From positions 71,787 to 133,786 of the forward strand of contig NW_019775764.1 of NCBI RefSeq assembly GCF_001039355.2: a stretch of DNA of 62,000 nucleotides. Direction: 5' to 3'. A program made the translations under genes and the position numbers. Source of the stretch: Lingula anatina. Its lineage: Eukaryota > Brachiopoda > Lingulata > Lingulida > Lingulidae. The notes under the pieces were generated by a model. That model saw only the letters and a program-made list of their open reading frames with translations. It did no database searches and had not been told where the DNA came from. Positions 47,501 to 57,436 of the stretch are shown here, piece by piece. Numbering within the stretch: position 1 is the first letter of the stretch; the number at the start of each line of letters is the position of its first letter.

Positions 47501-50500
47501 GCAGACAGTGGACAGCTCCTGAATACTATTCCACTCAGGATGTGCAATTCTCCAGAGTACATCACAGCAAGCCTTGTGAATGACAACATTGTGCTGTCAG
47601 ATTTTGGCAAGAACAGTGTATATGTCATTGCACCTACTGGTGATCAGCTCCACCAGTATGGCACAGAAGGCAGTGGTGACGGTCAGCTGAATTGGCCATG
47701 CGGTGTATGCACAGATAACCATGGCCACATCTTCATTGCTGACTTTCAGAATCACAGAATAGTGGCACTGAGTCCACATGGACAGTTCATCAAATACATT
47801 GCCACTAGTGATGATGGGTTGAAGTATCCCAGTGCCTTGGCCATCAACTCTATTGGCCAGCTGGTAGTGGCTCAGCAGGATGGGAACATAAAGACATTCA
47901 AGCTCTTTAACTAGGTACAGATCACCTTGTACACTGATCAAATATATTGCGATCCATACAGACTGAAGTTTGGATATAAAATAAATTTAATTGAATACTT
48001 ATAAATGCTAATGAATACCATATGGAAGCTCTTAGAACTATGTGTAAAATTAAGACACTGTATCCATTTTTTCTTTCTCTCTTTTTTAATTGTAATTTTA
48101 TTTATATACATGTATAATATTAGAGGTAATTAAAGAATTACTAGTAGCTACTGTTCATGTATTTGCAATTGTATAGTTTTGTGAAAAAAGTTTCCTCTAT
48201 ATATATGAGTCTAAATATAAATACATCAACATGCCATATTATGTCAGTTGTTAAGAATAATCACTTACTACATAACTCATTACGGCCGTATTATATTCAG
48301 CAAGTTTGATATCTGTGTGGGTCACATTGCAGTGTTTTTGTGAAAATGATTTTTTTTTTGATAAAATATATTATTTTAATTTAAATATTTGTGCTAGACA
48401 TGTGGTACTAGTAGTTTTCCCTTTTTACATATAAAATGTTTGCTACATATTATATTATAATAATATTATAATTATAATCACTTAGTAGATAAATTTCATG
48501 TCAGTGTGTGTGAGTATGGTTTGCTGTGGATAAGTTTTCGATATATTTGACAAAATACTGTGTATTGTATCTATGATTCTGAGTGTATTGTACTGTTTGT
48601 ATTGAATAAATGGCTAGAAAAACACTCAGTCTGAGCTCATGGAAAGACATTTCCCCTATCTTCCACACCCATACAAACTCTTTGTTTCATCTTATTAAAA
48701 ACAGCAAAGCTGTAAAATGGACAGACATATAAATGACAAAGCTAATAGAAGCAACATCATTAAAACAGTCTTAAAATGACAAAAATCAATTTAATCACAA
48801 ACATTTAAAAAAAAAACACTTCTTTTTAATTTTGATGCAATATAACATAATGCTTAACAACCAAATTTTATAATTATGCATAATTGTTACTGTGAGCATT
48901 CAGAAAATGCTACTAAAATAGTTATGTAAAGACTTTATATTATTCATTTAGGCATAATTTTGCTGTAAAAGTATCATTTAAAACCACAAACTATACTGTT
49001 GATGGCTCTGAGACAGGTACAACATTCACAGACCAACTTCCAACACTTTCAAGTTTACAGTTTCACCAGGCTGTGCTCAGATTAAAAGTTATCTGTCCAG
49101 CAGGACCAATCTATCTCAGCAGGGATTCTCTCCAAGGCCCAGCTTAATTGTCCCCTCGCAAACTAACATGAACAATAAGACCACAAAAATTTCCCAACTT
49201 TAACCAAGTGCTGTAAATTACAAGTGGGCATGCGATAAACCAAATCAATCCCTCAACCAGTAGAAAAAGCATTGAAAATGCACCTAGTTTCAATTTCTGG
49301 TCTTAAACTTGGTATACTTTTCTGTCCCTTAATTTCACAAAAGTCTGTTGTAGTAATGATATCTCATTGTATGACACATTATACTGCTGCAATATTAATT
49401 TTTTAATGAGGTTTGATGAAAATGACCAAGGTAGCCAGAAAAGCAAAAGGTAGGCAAATGTCATTTTTCAGAAAATATGAATGCTATCCTTTGGTATCTC
49501 TTTAAGTTTTGGGCATTTGGTTGGGCTTAAAGGCAAATTAAGATTTGACTTCAAATATCACTTTCAATACTGAATTATGATTTTCATAAAGGGTCATATT
49601 ACTTAGTATACATGCAATTCATTACTGTACCTCATCACATACAAAGAATGCAAGCCTCTGAGCTATAACACTCAACACTGTCAGTCAAAGTAAAATGTTT
49701 TAACATTCCCATTATTCCCAACAAAAGTATCCCATTTCTCTAAACAGCAATTATAGCAAGTCAAGAAAATCTTATAATTATTATCAGGAGTTGCCCCACT
49801 GTGGGGGAACACTGTGCTAGAGTAAATAAGAACATTAAAATGGATTTAAATTTAAATTGCTTTATCAAAAAGCCACTGTGGTGAGGTCACCCTTAACTGA
49901 TAAACAGATGCAATATTTTACTGTACTATTGAGAGAATCAAAAAGGAGACCAAGAACTACTTTGTGTTCAATAAATATTGCAAGTGTTATGTTTAAGCAT
50001 TTACTGCAAACTTTGGTGTAATATTGGGCTACTTTTCACTGTACACTTGGTAAGTGTTTTTGTGTAAAATATCTAATAAATAAACCAGCTGCACCAGGAA
50101 GGGAATAGGAAACATAAATAGGGCCTGGATTATATTTTGACTGACTCATTCCATTTCAATCACTTTATCAAATAGTAACTATGGTGAGATCACCCTTAAC
50201 TGATAAACAGATGCGATATTTTCTGTACCATTGAGTAGATCAAAAAAGGAGAGCAAGAACTACTTTGTGTACAGTGCCGGTAAATATTTCAAGTGTTATG
50301 TTAAAGGCATTCACTGCAAACTCTGGAGTAATATCAGGCAACTTTTCTCTGTGTACTTGCTACATTAGTGTTTTCATGTTAAATATATACTAAACAAACC
50401 AGCTGCACCAGGAAGTGAACAGGAAAGAAAAAAATAGGGGCTGCATTTTCTTAAAAATGAGTGATTCCATTTCAACTGAACTACAACCAGTTTCGTACAG

Positions 50501-53500
50501 GTTTTATTTCACCTGTAAAACAGTTTGAAATTCATGGCAGAAGCTCTTGCAGCAGCCTTCACGGACAATCTCTTGACATGTAGCATCTGTCTGGAAGAGT
50601 ATGAGGACCCCCGTGTGCTGCCGTGCTACCATACATTTTGCTTTGGCTGTATATCTGACCATGCCAAGAGAACTGTCACTAAAGACAGAAAATTTCTCTG
50701 TCCTATATGTAGAGACGAGATCCGTTCTCCAAAAAAAGGACTTACTGAACTGAAAAAGAATTTCGCATTTAGTAAGGCAAAAGACATCATAACCCAGCAA
50801 CAAGCAGAAAGAAGGAAGTCAGAAAATGAACAGTCCAATGTAGCAGCGACAACAAAAGTCAATGCACAATTCACCAACGGTTGTGAAACACATCCTGGTA
50901 ATGAACTGAAATACTACTGCGAAGATGATGACACCCTTGTTTGTGGTGACTGTGCATTAACAGATCATTACAGACATGGTATTTTACCTGTAGAAAAAGT
51001 TGCAAAAAGCAATAGAGAAACTATTGAAACTGCCCTTGTAAAATCTCTGGCAAAAGTTAACATATTCACAGAGGCAGTAGCCAAGGAAGGAGCCAATGAA
51101 TTTGAGGACTCTCTTTTCAGGAAAGGCACTGTCAACAGCATTGAAAGACAAGCCCAGCAGATCTGTACATTAATTAATGAGAGGAAAGAGACATTGATTT
51201 CAGAAGTGAATTCTGCTTATGATGTGAGGAAGGCAAAGAGCGAGGCAAACAAGGACTTCCTTGAACTTCACCATGCCTCCTTGCACAGTGCCTGTGACTT
51301 TGCCCAACAACTTGTCACATATGGCACTGACTCTGATATCATGGTTCATGCAAAAACTCTGACAGAGAGATTGGTATCAATGGAGAACACACCAGTTCTA
51401 ACACTAGACACAACTGCAGAGATATCTTATAGTCCTGGTAAGATATCTACTTCCGGACTGGAAGCCATGTTAGGACAGGTGACAGTACAGTCAAAACCTC
51501 CATTAACTGGACTGAGAACAAATCCAAGATCAGCACCAAATCTTCCAGTTTTCTTGGAGAAGGCAGAATGTGTGCATTCTTTCACCACAGAGCTGAAGGA
51601 TGACACTTCTAAAACCTTCATAACTGGGTTGGCCACGGATGAGCAATTTATGTATGCTGTAGATTGGAGAAATGACAGGACAAAAATATTTTCATATGTA
51701 GGGGAGTTCAAATTTGACATTAAGTTAAACAAGCCATTTGATGTTGCTGTGTCACAGACTGGTCATCTGTATATAACATCAAAAGGTGACAAGTGTGTCA
51801 AAGTGTACTCCACCAGAGGTCAGCAGGTGACAACCATGGGTCACCGTCAACTTGAAATGCCATGCGGTATCACACTGAACAGACATGGTCTTGTAATGGT
51901 CTGCGACAGTAAAAAGAAATCCATCTTTGCATTCCATGCAGATAGTGGACAGCTCCTGAACACTATTCCACTGACCATGTGCACAACCCCACAGTACATC
52001 ACAGTGAACACAGTGAATGATAACATTGTGATATCAGACTTGGGCAAACACTGTGTACATGTACTGTCACCTACTGGTGATCAGCTGTACCAGTATGGTA
52101 CACAAGGCAGTGGTGATGGTCAGCTGCATGCACCATGGGGAATGTGCACAGATAGCTACGGTCACATTTTCATCGTTGATTGTTATAACAAAAGGATAGT
52201 GACACTGAGCCCACAGGGACAGTTTATCAGAAACATTGCCACTAAAGACGATGGCTTAGAGGGACCCACGACATTGACTATCAATCCTGCTGGCCTGCTG
52301 GTGGTGACAGAGGCACAGGGTAATGTTAAAACATTCCTGACTAGTCCTTACAATAGATACTGCACACTCACTGCAATCTGACAAAATACATAGCAGCAAT
52401 GCAGGCCTTCAAAACTTATTGCAACCACTGATGATGTATGCATGAAACTTTGCAGCTATACATATTTTTCTTTGGAACTCGATCCTGACAAGTTTGTCTC
52501 AAATTTGCTGCAATGTTTGGTGTTATCTGGAGAACACTGACATTTAAGTGTCATATTATATTTTTATATCTGTAAGAACTATCATTGACTTTTGCTTTCA
52601 GTTAATATGTTAATTGTTTTGCAGACCTCAGCCAAATTCAATAGTTCTATTAGTTCTATCAATAGTTCAATCATCTGTCATTTACGTAAGGTCATATATA
52701 AACAGGAGTAAGGGTATTAGTTATTTGCCTAATGCTTTGACCTGAATGGGCAAAATCAATAACAAAAAGATAAAAACATGTTCTATATATTTTTCTTACC
52801 CATGCAAGCAGGAATAAATGTGTATGATATGACAGAATGTGAAAACATTTGTTTTTTTCCACCAAGATATGAAACATCAATGTAAATATTTATCACCATG
52901 AATTGTTTAAAAAGTAAATTGAAATTACCTGAGTGTTTAGTAAGTTGCAGTCTATGTGTTGCCCATGTCCAGTCTTATTACGATATAAAAGTGCTGCCAT
53001 GATGGCACCATAGGCGTATAGTCCTGTAGAGAGGTCAGTCATAGCCACCCCAACACGGCACGGCTCTCCATCCTGCAGTAAAATTTTTTTATCTAATTTT
53101 TAATTTTCTATCATTTTTTCCTGTCAAAAAATCTTAACATAATAAAACATATTATATTTTTTTCAATACAACTGTCTTATTATTTCTCTCCACAGCTGAG
53201 GTGGTCAAACTGAATGCCAGCACTTACAAACTATTTTAATAATCAATTAAAATTAATTTTAAAAAAAAGTATATTTATCAACAAGACAAGACATTTGTAA
53301 GACGTGCATTTCTTTAATAAATGTGCAAAATGGGGTGGTCAGTTTTCAAATGCTAGGACTTGTTTTATCAATTAATATTACTTACAGCAGGTCCAGTTAT
53401 ATGCATCAATCCCCCAACACCTGCTGCTATGACATCATAGCCTGCTCTTAGTGAATATGGACCAGTGTGGCCGTAGCCTGGAATACCATTAGAGCATTAT

Positions 53501-56500
53501 CATTTTTTTTTTAAATATAGAAATACACGCAAAATTTACTTGTGCAGACTGAAAAACAGAGATTTTTTTTTTTTTTTTTTTTTGCAGATTACAAGATTGC
53601 CCTTAAATCTATAAACTTCTTTTCCGATAAAAATGATGCAGAAAACTGTCTTAGATAACAGGATATATCTTTGCTTCTTGTCTCATGAAATGCAGATGTT
53701 TATTTTTAAATTATTTTAAAAAACTATTCCAGTAAAAATTTTAGATGTAAAATAAGTTATAAAATGGAATAAAGGATGACTATTTTGCTCTGACTAAAGC
53801 AATGCCAGGGTCCGGTTGGGTTTGGGAGGAAGGGGGCAGTACTTGGGGTGAGGCACAAGGAAAAAGGAATAAGCTGAATAAAGCAAGCCAAATTCTAGAC
53901 AGCAGTCAAGGAAAATTTTCATTACTGTTATGTGTAATGTGGACACAGGGATGAGGGATGTTTTTTTTTTTTTCTTTTTGAAAGAGAGACACAGAGAGAA
54001 GGGGAGAACATCCAAAACTTAGGTGAGGAGCACATAGATAGCAACAAAATTTGGACCTCAACCCTACCAGTAATAGAACAGTAGACCAGCCTGGGATTCA
54101 CCTCCTGAAGATCTTGGTAACTCAACCCCATCTCTCCTAGCTTTCCTGGGATGTAATTCTCTATGAGGACATCACTTTTCTTGATTAACTGCAAATAAAA
54201 TGTTTGCAATTCTTTGGTCTTTTCAGGGATTATTTCAACTGTTTTTATATAATTTCTACTGAGACATTCATGTAAATAAATAAATAAATAAATAAATAAA
54301 TGCATTCATTTTCAAGTAATATTCTAAAAAACAAAAGTCTTCTTTGTGTTTCACAGTCGAGCTAAATATGTCAAGATTTCAACTACATTTCTGGCCATTA
54401 TCAGTTTAAAATAAAAGACCGCAGTGGTCTCATCTCAACCTCTTTTATTATTTGATTCCCATCAGGAGACTTGAAGTTCACTGCTACACTCTGAAATGGA
54501 GGGGAAAAGTGTTCACTCCAAAGTGCCACTGATTGTCAAGTTTAATAAACTGATTTTGTTAGTTGTTACATTTAGTTATTACTGTACTAATTGTGTTTGT
54601 TGTAGCTTGGTGAGACTAATGATTGTGATTCTTTGACTACCTTCACTGTATAATATTGCATTAATGATGAAATAAAATAAACACAGTGGGTTTGTGCCAG
54701 GTACATTTAAACTTCTTTATTTAATATAAAAAAAAAAACTCAAACTGTCATACAAAACTGTAATAAACACTTGTACTATATTTTTTTCTATTTTCTCTTT
54801 TATTTAGAACTTCTAAATTGAAGGTGTAAGACTGCAGCATACTGCACTTGGTGGTAATATTATACCTTTTTGTTCCTGTTTATAGACAGAAAGTAGGCAC
54901 TTTGGTCTCCACAAAATGGCGGTCCCCAAGATCTTGTTTCATCTCCTATACCTAAGTGTGATCACATAATAATGATAATATATGAGAGACTGAAAATTGA
55001 AGAAATAGAAAAGCTCTAGCTTTTCTGATATTGTAGAGAAATACCTAATTTAATTTATATTATTAATTCTAGATAATAATATACAAAAAAACTTTTGAAA
55101 TTAATCAAACAAATTAATAAGATAAAAAATGAAATAAATACATTTTAACACCTACATGGATTATTAAAGCTAGATAATTATCTATAAGAAAACCTTTGAA
55201 GTTAATCATACAAGTTCAAAAATTCAATGCATGTAGAAATTTTAACACACACAAAAGAAAAAAAAACTCACTGCACAAGATTTCATTAAAAGAATATTTG
55301 TAATTTGTAATTATTGAATCCAACAACAGGTGCAGGTGAAGTCTATGTGATAAACAAGAAGTGTCAGAGCTCATAAATACCATAATGTGTCTAGTATGAG
55401 CATTAATTCTTATCCTTATTCAAGAATGTCACTATGGGCGGCCAAAAGGGCAAAAAATCCTGTCGTCGATTCAGTTATGTTTCGTNAAAAAAAACTCAAA
55501 CTGTCATACAAAACTGTAATAAACACTTGTACTGTATTTTTTTCTATTTTCTCTTTTATTTAGAACTTCTAAATTGAAGGTGTAAGACTGCAGCATACTG
55601 CACTTGGTGGTAATATTATACCTTTTTGTTCCTGTTTATAGACAGAAAGTAGGCACTTTGGTCTCCACAAAATGGCGGTCCCCAAGATCTTGTTTCATCT
55701 CCTATACCTAAGTGTGATCACATAATAATGATAATATATGAGAGACTGAAAATTGAAGAAATAGAAAAGCTCTAGCTTTTCTGATATTGTAGAGAAATAC
55801 CTAATTTAATTTATATTATTTTAATTAAAATTCTAGATAATAATATACAAGAAAACTTTTGAAATTAATCAAACAAATTAAGTTAAAAAATGAAATAAAT
55901 ACATTTTAACACCTACATGGATTATTAAAGCTAGATAATTATCTATAAGAAAACCTTTGAAGTTAATCATACAAGTTCAAAAATTCAATGCATGAAGAAA
56001 TTTTAACACACACAAAAGAAAAAAAAAAACTCACTGCACAAGATTTCATTGAAAGAATAGTTGTAATTTGTAATTATTGAATCCAACAGGTGAAGTCTAT
56101 ATGATAAACAAGAAGTGTCAGAGCTCATAAATGCCATAATGTGTCTAGTATGAGCATTAATTCTTATCCTTATTCAAGAATGTCACCTGGTCGTTCAACT
56201 TTGATCACCTCAGCTCCCAAGTCTCCCAGGATCATAGTACAGTATGGACCAGCTAACACCCTGGTGATGGAAAAAAAGTGAGAAAAAATTCCACAATGAA
56301 AACTTCAAAGATCAAAGATCATTGAACAGTAGGGGCCACATAAAACCCTGGTAATATAAAAAAAATTATAAAATAAAATGTGGGAATAGTCCCAATTTAG
56401 TGGGAATTACTCCTGTTCACAAGATGCCGCATATTGCAGGAGCTCTAGAACACCTGCTGGACTATAAAAGTACTGATTGATCAATGAAATGGTTCATGAG

Positions 56501-57230
56501 AAAAAGGATCGGTTAAACCAAATAAAACAAAGAAAGCACATAATATATGCCCAACAATTACCTTGTCATGTCAATAACTCTTATACCCTCCAAAGGCAAG
56601 TCATGTTTGTTTTCTCTGTTGTCTTTGGAAGCTAATCAATAATAATTAACAAATTATTGTAGACTGTGAACATATATTTGTCATGTCGAGTCCAATTACT
56701 ACTTTCTGATTTAAAACACTTATACAGTATTTAGGTATTATACCAGTATATAATGGCATTACACTATATTTTTTATACCAGGTATACTTTACAATATACT
56801 ATCAAACATATTCAGTATTATATATTTCATGAAAAAGGGTGTATAAATAGAATTGGAAAACTTACATGATTTTAATATATTCACATTCATTAAGTCATTA
56901 GTTTGAGGTCATTTAATATTAAAATTTTATTTGAGAGAACTTAGATTGGTTTTGTATTGTACTTCTACAGCGCCAGCTAGCGGCCAATATGAAATCAACA
57001 GGAATGTAAACGATGTACGTGTAATAACACAGCAATTTTAAACAGTCTTTACCCTCATCTCAAAGTGCCGGTCCAATTGGCAAATGTCATTATAAACAGT
57101 TACGCTCCACTTTACTCAGTTTTTCACTAATGAACATGCACATTTTCATGCCAAAGCCTATAACACTTCGACTATTTTCGTGAAAACCAGAGCAAGCCAA
57201 CTCACTTTTCGAGAGACTACTTTTCACCAT
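42126..57230 (-). CDS. SUGCT: Succinyl-CoA:glutarate CoA-transferase-like, family III CoA-transferase (13 exons)
   Basis: Exons in transcript order: 57230-57206 (tentative), 56631-56562, 56260-56187, 55707-55622, 54490-54440, 54188-54068, 53477-53386, 53072-52929, 44815-44720, 43670-43599, 43350-43253, 42834-42668, 42277-42126. They sum to 1,248 nt (415 aa), in frame at every junction. Conserved CaiB/BaiF blocks: [61 protein letters not shown] and [15 protein letters not shown], with the expected catalytic Asp at about residue 186; then GSIVPYQ-like [17 protein letters not shown] and GPAVRYSDF. The family moves CoA from succinyl-CoA to glutarate in mitochondria, in lysine/tryptophan catabolism. 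Exon 4 is present twice in the assembly. The 8.1 kb intron between 52,929 and 44,815 hosts two TRIM-NHL genes on the other strand. Confidence 0.9.
43746..44132. mobile_element. Fold-back element: ~170-bp inverted arms, 43-bp loop
   Basis: Left arm 43,746-43,915 and right arm 43,959-44,132 are complementary at roughly 90-95% by eye, from GCTCAGCTGTCACCT on the left to AGGTGACAGCCGAGC on the right. The 43-bp centre is non-coding. It lies in the SUGCT intron between exons 9 and 10, likely a fold-back MITE. Confidence 0.85.
44240..44820. repeat. ~112-bp minisatellite duplicating the end of SUGCT exon 9 and its splice donor
   Basis: The unit holds the last ~45 bases of exon 9 (minus strand), the GTAATT donor and about 65 bases of C-rich intron. 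Donor-bearing copies start at 44,331, 44,442, about 44,607 (degenerate) and the genuine exon at 44,718, with a partial copy near 44,255. C homopolymers and a 72-N gap interrupt the array, so the copy number is uncertain. Confidence 0.8.
44535..44606. other. Assembly gap (72 Ns) after a C homopolymer
   Basis: It follows a run of about 54 C within the minisatellite. Confidence 0.99.
45125..45515 (+). repeat. Dispersed repeat, copy 2
   Basis: Reverse-complement relative of 21,450-21,835; see that entry. No recognisable protein. Confidence 0.75.
46094..47914 (+). CDS. Intronless RING / B-box / NHL protein (TRIM-NHL), gene 1, degenerate B-box
   Basis: 606 aa from an ATG with A at -3 and G at +4. 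The RING (16-59) has all eight ligands: C16, C19, C31, H33, C36, C39, C56, C59. The B-box (119-149) has C119, H122, C131, C139, C142 and H149, but the residue that should be the first of the paired histidines is missing ([11 protein letters not shown] against [12 protein letters not shown] in gene 2). A coiled-coil-like stretch follows (about 155-300), then an NHL-type beta-propeller (about 350-606), including [15 protein letters not shown] and [17 protein letters not shown]. Predicted role: E3 ubiquitin ligase with the propeller binding RNA or protein; the substrate is unknown. The single exon lies in a SUGCT intron on the opposite strand. AATAAA at 47,980-47,985 and 48,605-48,610 could end the transcript. 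Confidence 0.9.
   Translation: MARASAAALKDNLLRCTICRGECEDPRVLPCYHTFCYGCISDHAKKNTTSSRAFPCPSCSEEIQFPKDGLVALKKDFRTHAFSYSHRAEEVLSQLQQHKVISPHKDDVTKAISQMTIRCERHPGTELKYYCEEDDAVLCGDCVPNNFRHRILPIEKVANSSREKIQSELVKSAKKINKFKEALATEMPSEGKDNHIRTATIHSIEEQAQHICSLVNQRKDILISEVNAAYDTQKKQTDKDSLKLHHASLCRTCDFAQQLVVHGTDSDVMVHAKALIKRMEAMENIPVPTPDTHVQISFIPGKISSAGLEAMFGELTEQLQPTLAKHHATNPRSASHHSIFIEKTVCVGSFNVRLKDDNAEMYITGLAIDERHMFAVDKENGRTKVFSHAGKFMFDIKLKEPCGVAVSKTGKLYITSQREKCVKVYSTKGQQVTTMGQDRLEMPRGITLSIDHDHLLVCESKKKSIFTFNADSGQLLNTIPLRMCNSPEYITASLVNDNIVLSDFGKNSVYVIAPTGDQLHQYGTEGSGDGQLNWPCGVCTDNHGHIFIADFQNHRIVALSPHGQFIKYIATSDDGLKYPSALAINSIGQLVVAQQDGNIKTFKLFN
47915..49857. other. Spacer between the two TRIM-NHL genes
   Basis: AT-rich intronic (SUGCT) sequence serving as 3' region of TRIM-NHL gene 1. 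I see no gene or RNA in it. Confidence 0.6.
47980..47985 (+). terminator. Candidate polyadenylation signal of TRIM-NHL gene 1
   Basis: AATAAA 66 bases after the stop codon; a second AATAAA lies at 48,605-48,610. Confidence 0.45.
49858..50476. repeat. 303-bp tandem duplication upstream of TRIM-NHL gene 2
   Basis: Two copies (about 49,858-50,160 and 50,161-50,476) share CACCCTTAACTGATAAACAG (49,888 and 50,191), AACTACTTTGTGT and AACCAGCTGCACCAGGAAG. They end just before the start codon at 50,534, so they probably lie in the promoter or 5' untranslated region. Confidence 0.85.
50534..52381 (+). CDS. Intronless RING / B-box / NHL protein (TRIM-NHL), gene 2
   Basis: 615 aa, starting at the ATG at 50,534. 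The frame is open three codons further upstream but has no ATG there, and this start aligns [14 protein letters not shown] with [14 protein letters not shown] of gene 1. RING ligands are C16, C19, C31, H33, C36, C39, C56 and C59. The B-box is complete: C117, H120, C129, C137, C140, H145, H148. A coiled-coil-like region is followed by an NHL propeller to the C-terminus (for example [17 protein letters not shown]). It is clearly a tandem paralogue of the gene at 46,094, colinear throughout. Predicted E3 ubiquitin ligase, substrate unknown. Nested in SUGCT intron 8 on the opposite strand. It could be named after any of several TRIM2/3/56-like entries; I give no symbol. Confidence 0.92.
   Translation: MAEALAAAFTDNLLTCSICLEEYEDPRVLPCYHTFCFGCISDHAKRTVTKDRKFLCPICRDEIRSPKKGLTELKKNFAFSKAKDIITQQQAERRKSENEQSNVAATTKVNAQFTNGCETHPGNELKYYCEDDDTLVCGDCALTDHYRHGILPVEKVAKSNRETIETALVKSLAKVNIFTEAVAKEGANEFEDSLFRKGTVNSIERQAQQICTLINERKETLISEVNSAYDVRKAKSEANKDFLELHHASLHSACDFAQQLVTYGTDSDIMVHAKTLTERLVSMENTPVLTLDTTAEISYSPGKISTSGLEAMLGQVTVQSKPPLTGLRTNPRSAPNLPVFLEKAECVHSFTTELKDDTSKTFITGLATDEQFMYAVDWRNDRTKIFSYVGEFKFDIKLNKPFDVAVSQTGHLYITSKGDKCVKVYSTRGQQVTTMGHRQLEMPCGITLNRHGLVMVCDSKKKSIFAFHADSGQLLNTIPLTMCTTPQYITVNTVNDNIVISDLGKHCVHVLSPTGDQLYQYGTQGSGDGQLHAPWGMCTDSYGHIFIVDCYNKRIVTLSPQGQFIRNIATKDDGLEGPTTLTINPAGLLVVTEAQGNVKTFLTSPYNRYCTLTAI
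52813..52818 (+). terminator. Candidate polyadenylation signal of TRIM-NHL gene 2
   Basis: AATAAA 432 bases after the stop, shortly before the SUGCT exon at 52,929. Confidence 0.35.
54727..55432. repeat. Duplicated segment, copy A
   Basis: About 705 bp nearly identical to 55,487-56,186 at an offset of about 756, including a whole SUGCT exon. Differences are a few substitutions and short AT-rich indels. Followed by 53 unmatched bases (55,433-55,485) and one N. Confidence 0.9.
54866..54951 (-). CDS. SUGCT: Duplicate of SUGCT-like exon 4
   Basis: Identical to 55,622-55,707, with the same splice sites. Using both copies in one transcript would read GTA TAG at the junction, an immediate stop, so only one can be used. 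Probably an assembly duplicate of the same exon. Confidence 0.8.
55486..55486. other. Single-N assembly join
   Basis: One N directly before the second copy of the duplicated segment, the same arrangement as at 4,760. Confidence 0.95.
55487..56186. repeat. Duplicated segment, copy B
   Basis: Matches copy A and runs directly into SUGCT exon 3 at 56,187, so this copy has the natural right-hand neighbour. Confidence 0.9.
55622..55707 (-). CDS. SUGCT: SUGCT-like exon 4 (copy adjoining exon 3)
   Basis: 86 bp encoding [20 protein letters not shown] and the following LSINRNKK, flanked by TTAG acceptor and GTATAA donor. It enters in phase 1 and leaves in phase 0. An identical exon sits at 54,866-54,951. 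Confidence 0.85.
57206..57230 (-). CDS. SUGCT: SUGCT-like exon 1 (tentative 25-bp coding exon)
   Basis: An ATG at 57,230 opens MVKSSLSK and reaches a consensus A|GTGAGT donor in phase 1, exactly the phase needed by exon 2 (56,631-56,562, reading [15 protein letters not shown]). An in-frame TAA lies two codons upstream. It fits the frame but gives no obvious mitochondrial targeting helix, so a different upstream first exon is possible, perhaps in or near the gap at 57,358-57,436. Confidence 0.45.
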
Positions 57231-57357
57231 AAGACTTTAAAGCGCGCTAAGAGACTACAATTAACAAACGATGCCCTGCTGATGAGAAAGGGGGCGGAGG
57301 AATGCGAGATGGAGGGGTGGTGGTGGTAAGGGAGGGGGGGGGGGTCGGTGTCGGTTG

Positions 57358-57436
57358 NNNNNNNNNNNNNNNNNNNNNNNNNNNNNNNNNNNNNNNNNNN
57401 NNNNNNNNNNNNNNNNNNNNNNNNNNNNNNNNNNNN
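57358..57436. other. Assembly gap (79 Ns)
   Basis: Flanked on both sides by GGTGTCGGTTG, suggesting an unresolved short repeat. It lies just upstream of the tentative SUGCT first exon. Confidence 0.99.

Noticed and set aside
50525-50533. Start of TRIM-NHL gene 2 at 50,525
   Set aside because: That codon is TTG; the first ATG is at 50,534 and aligns with the start of gene 1.
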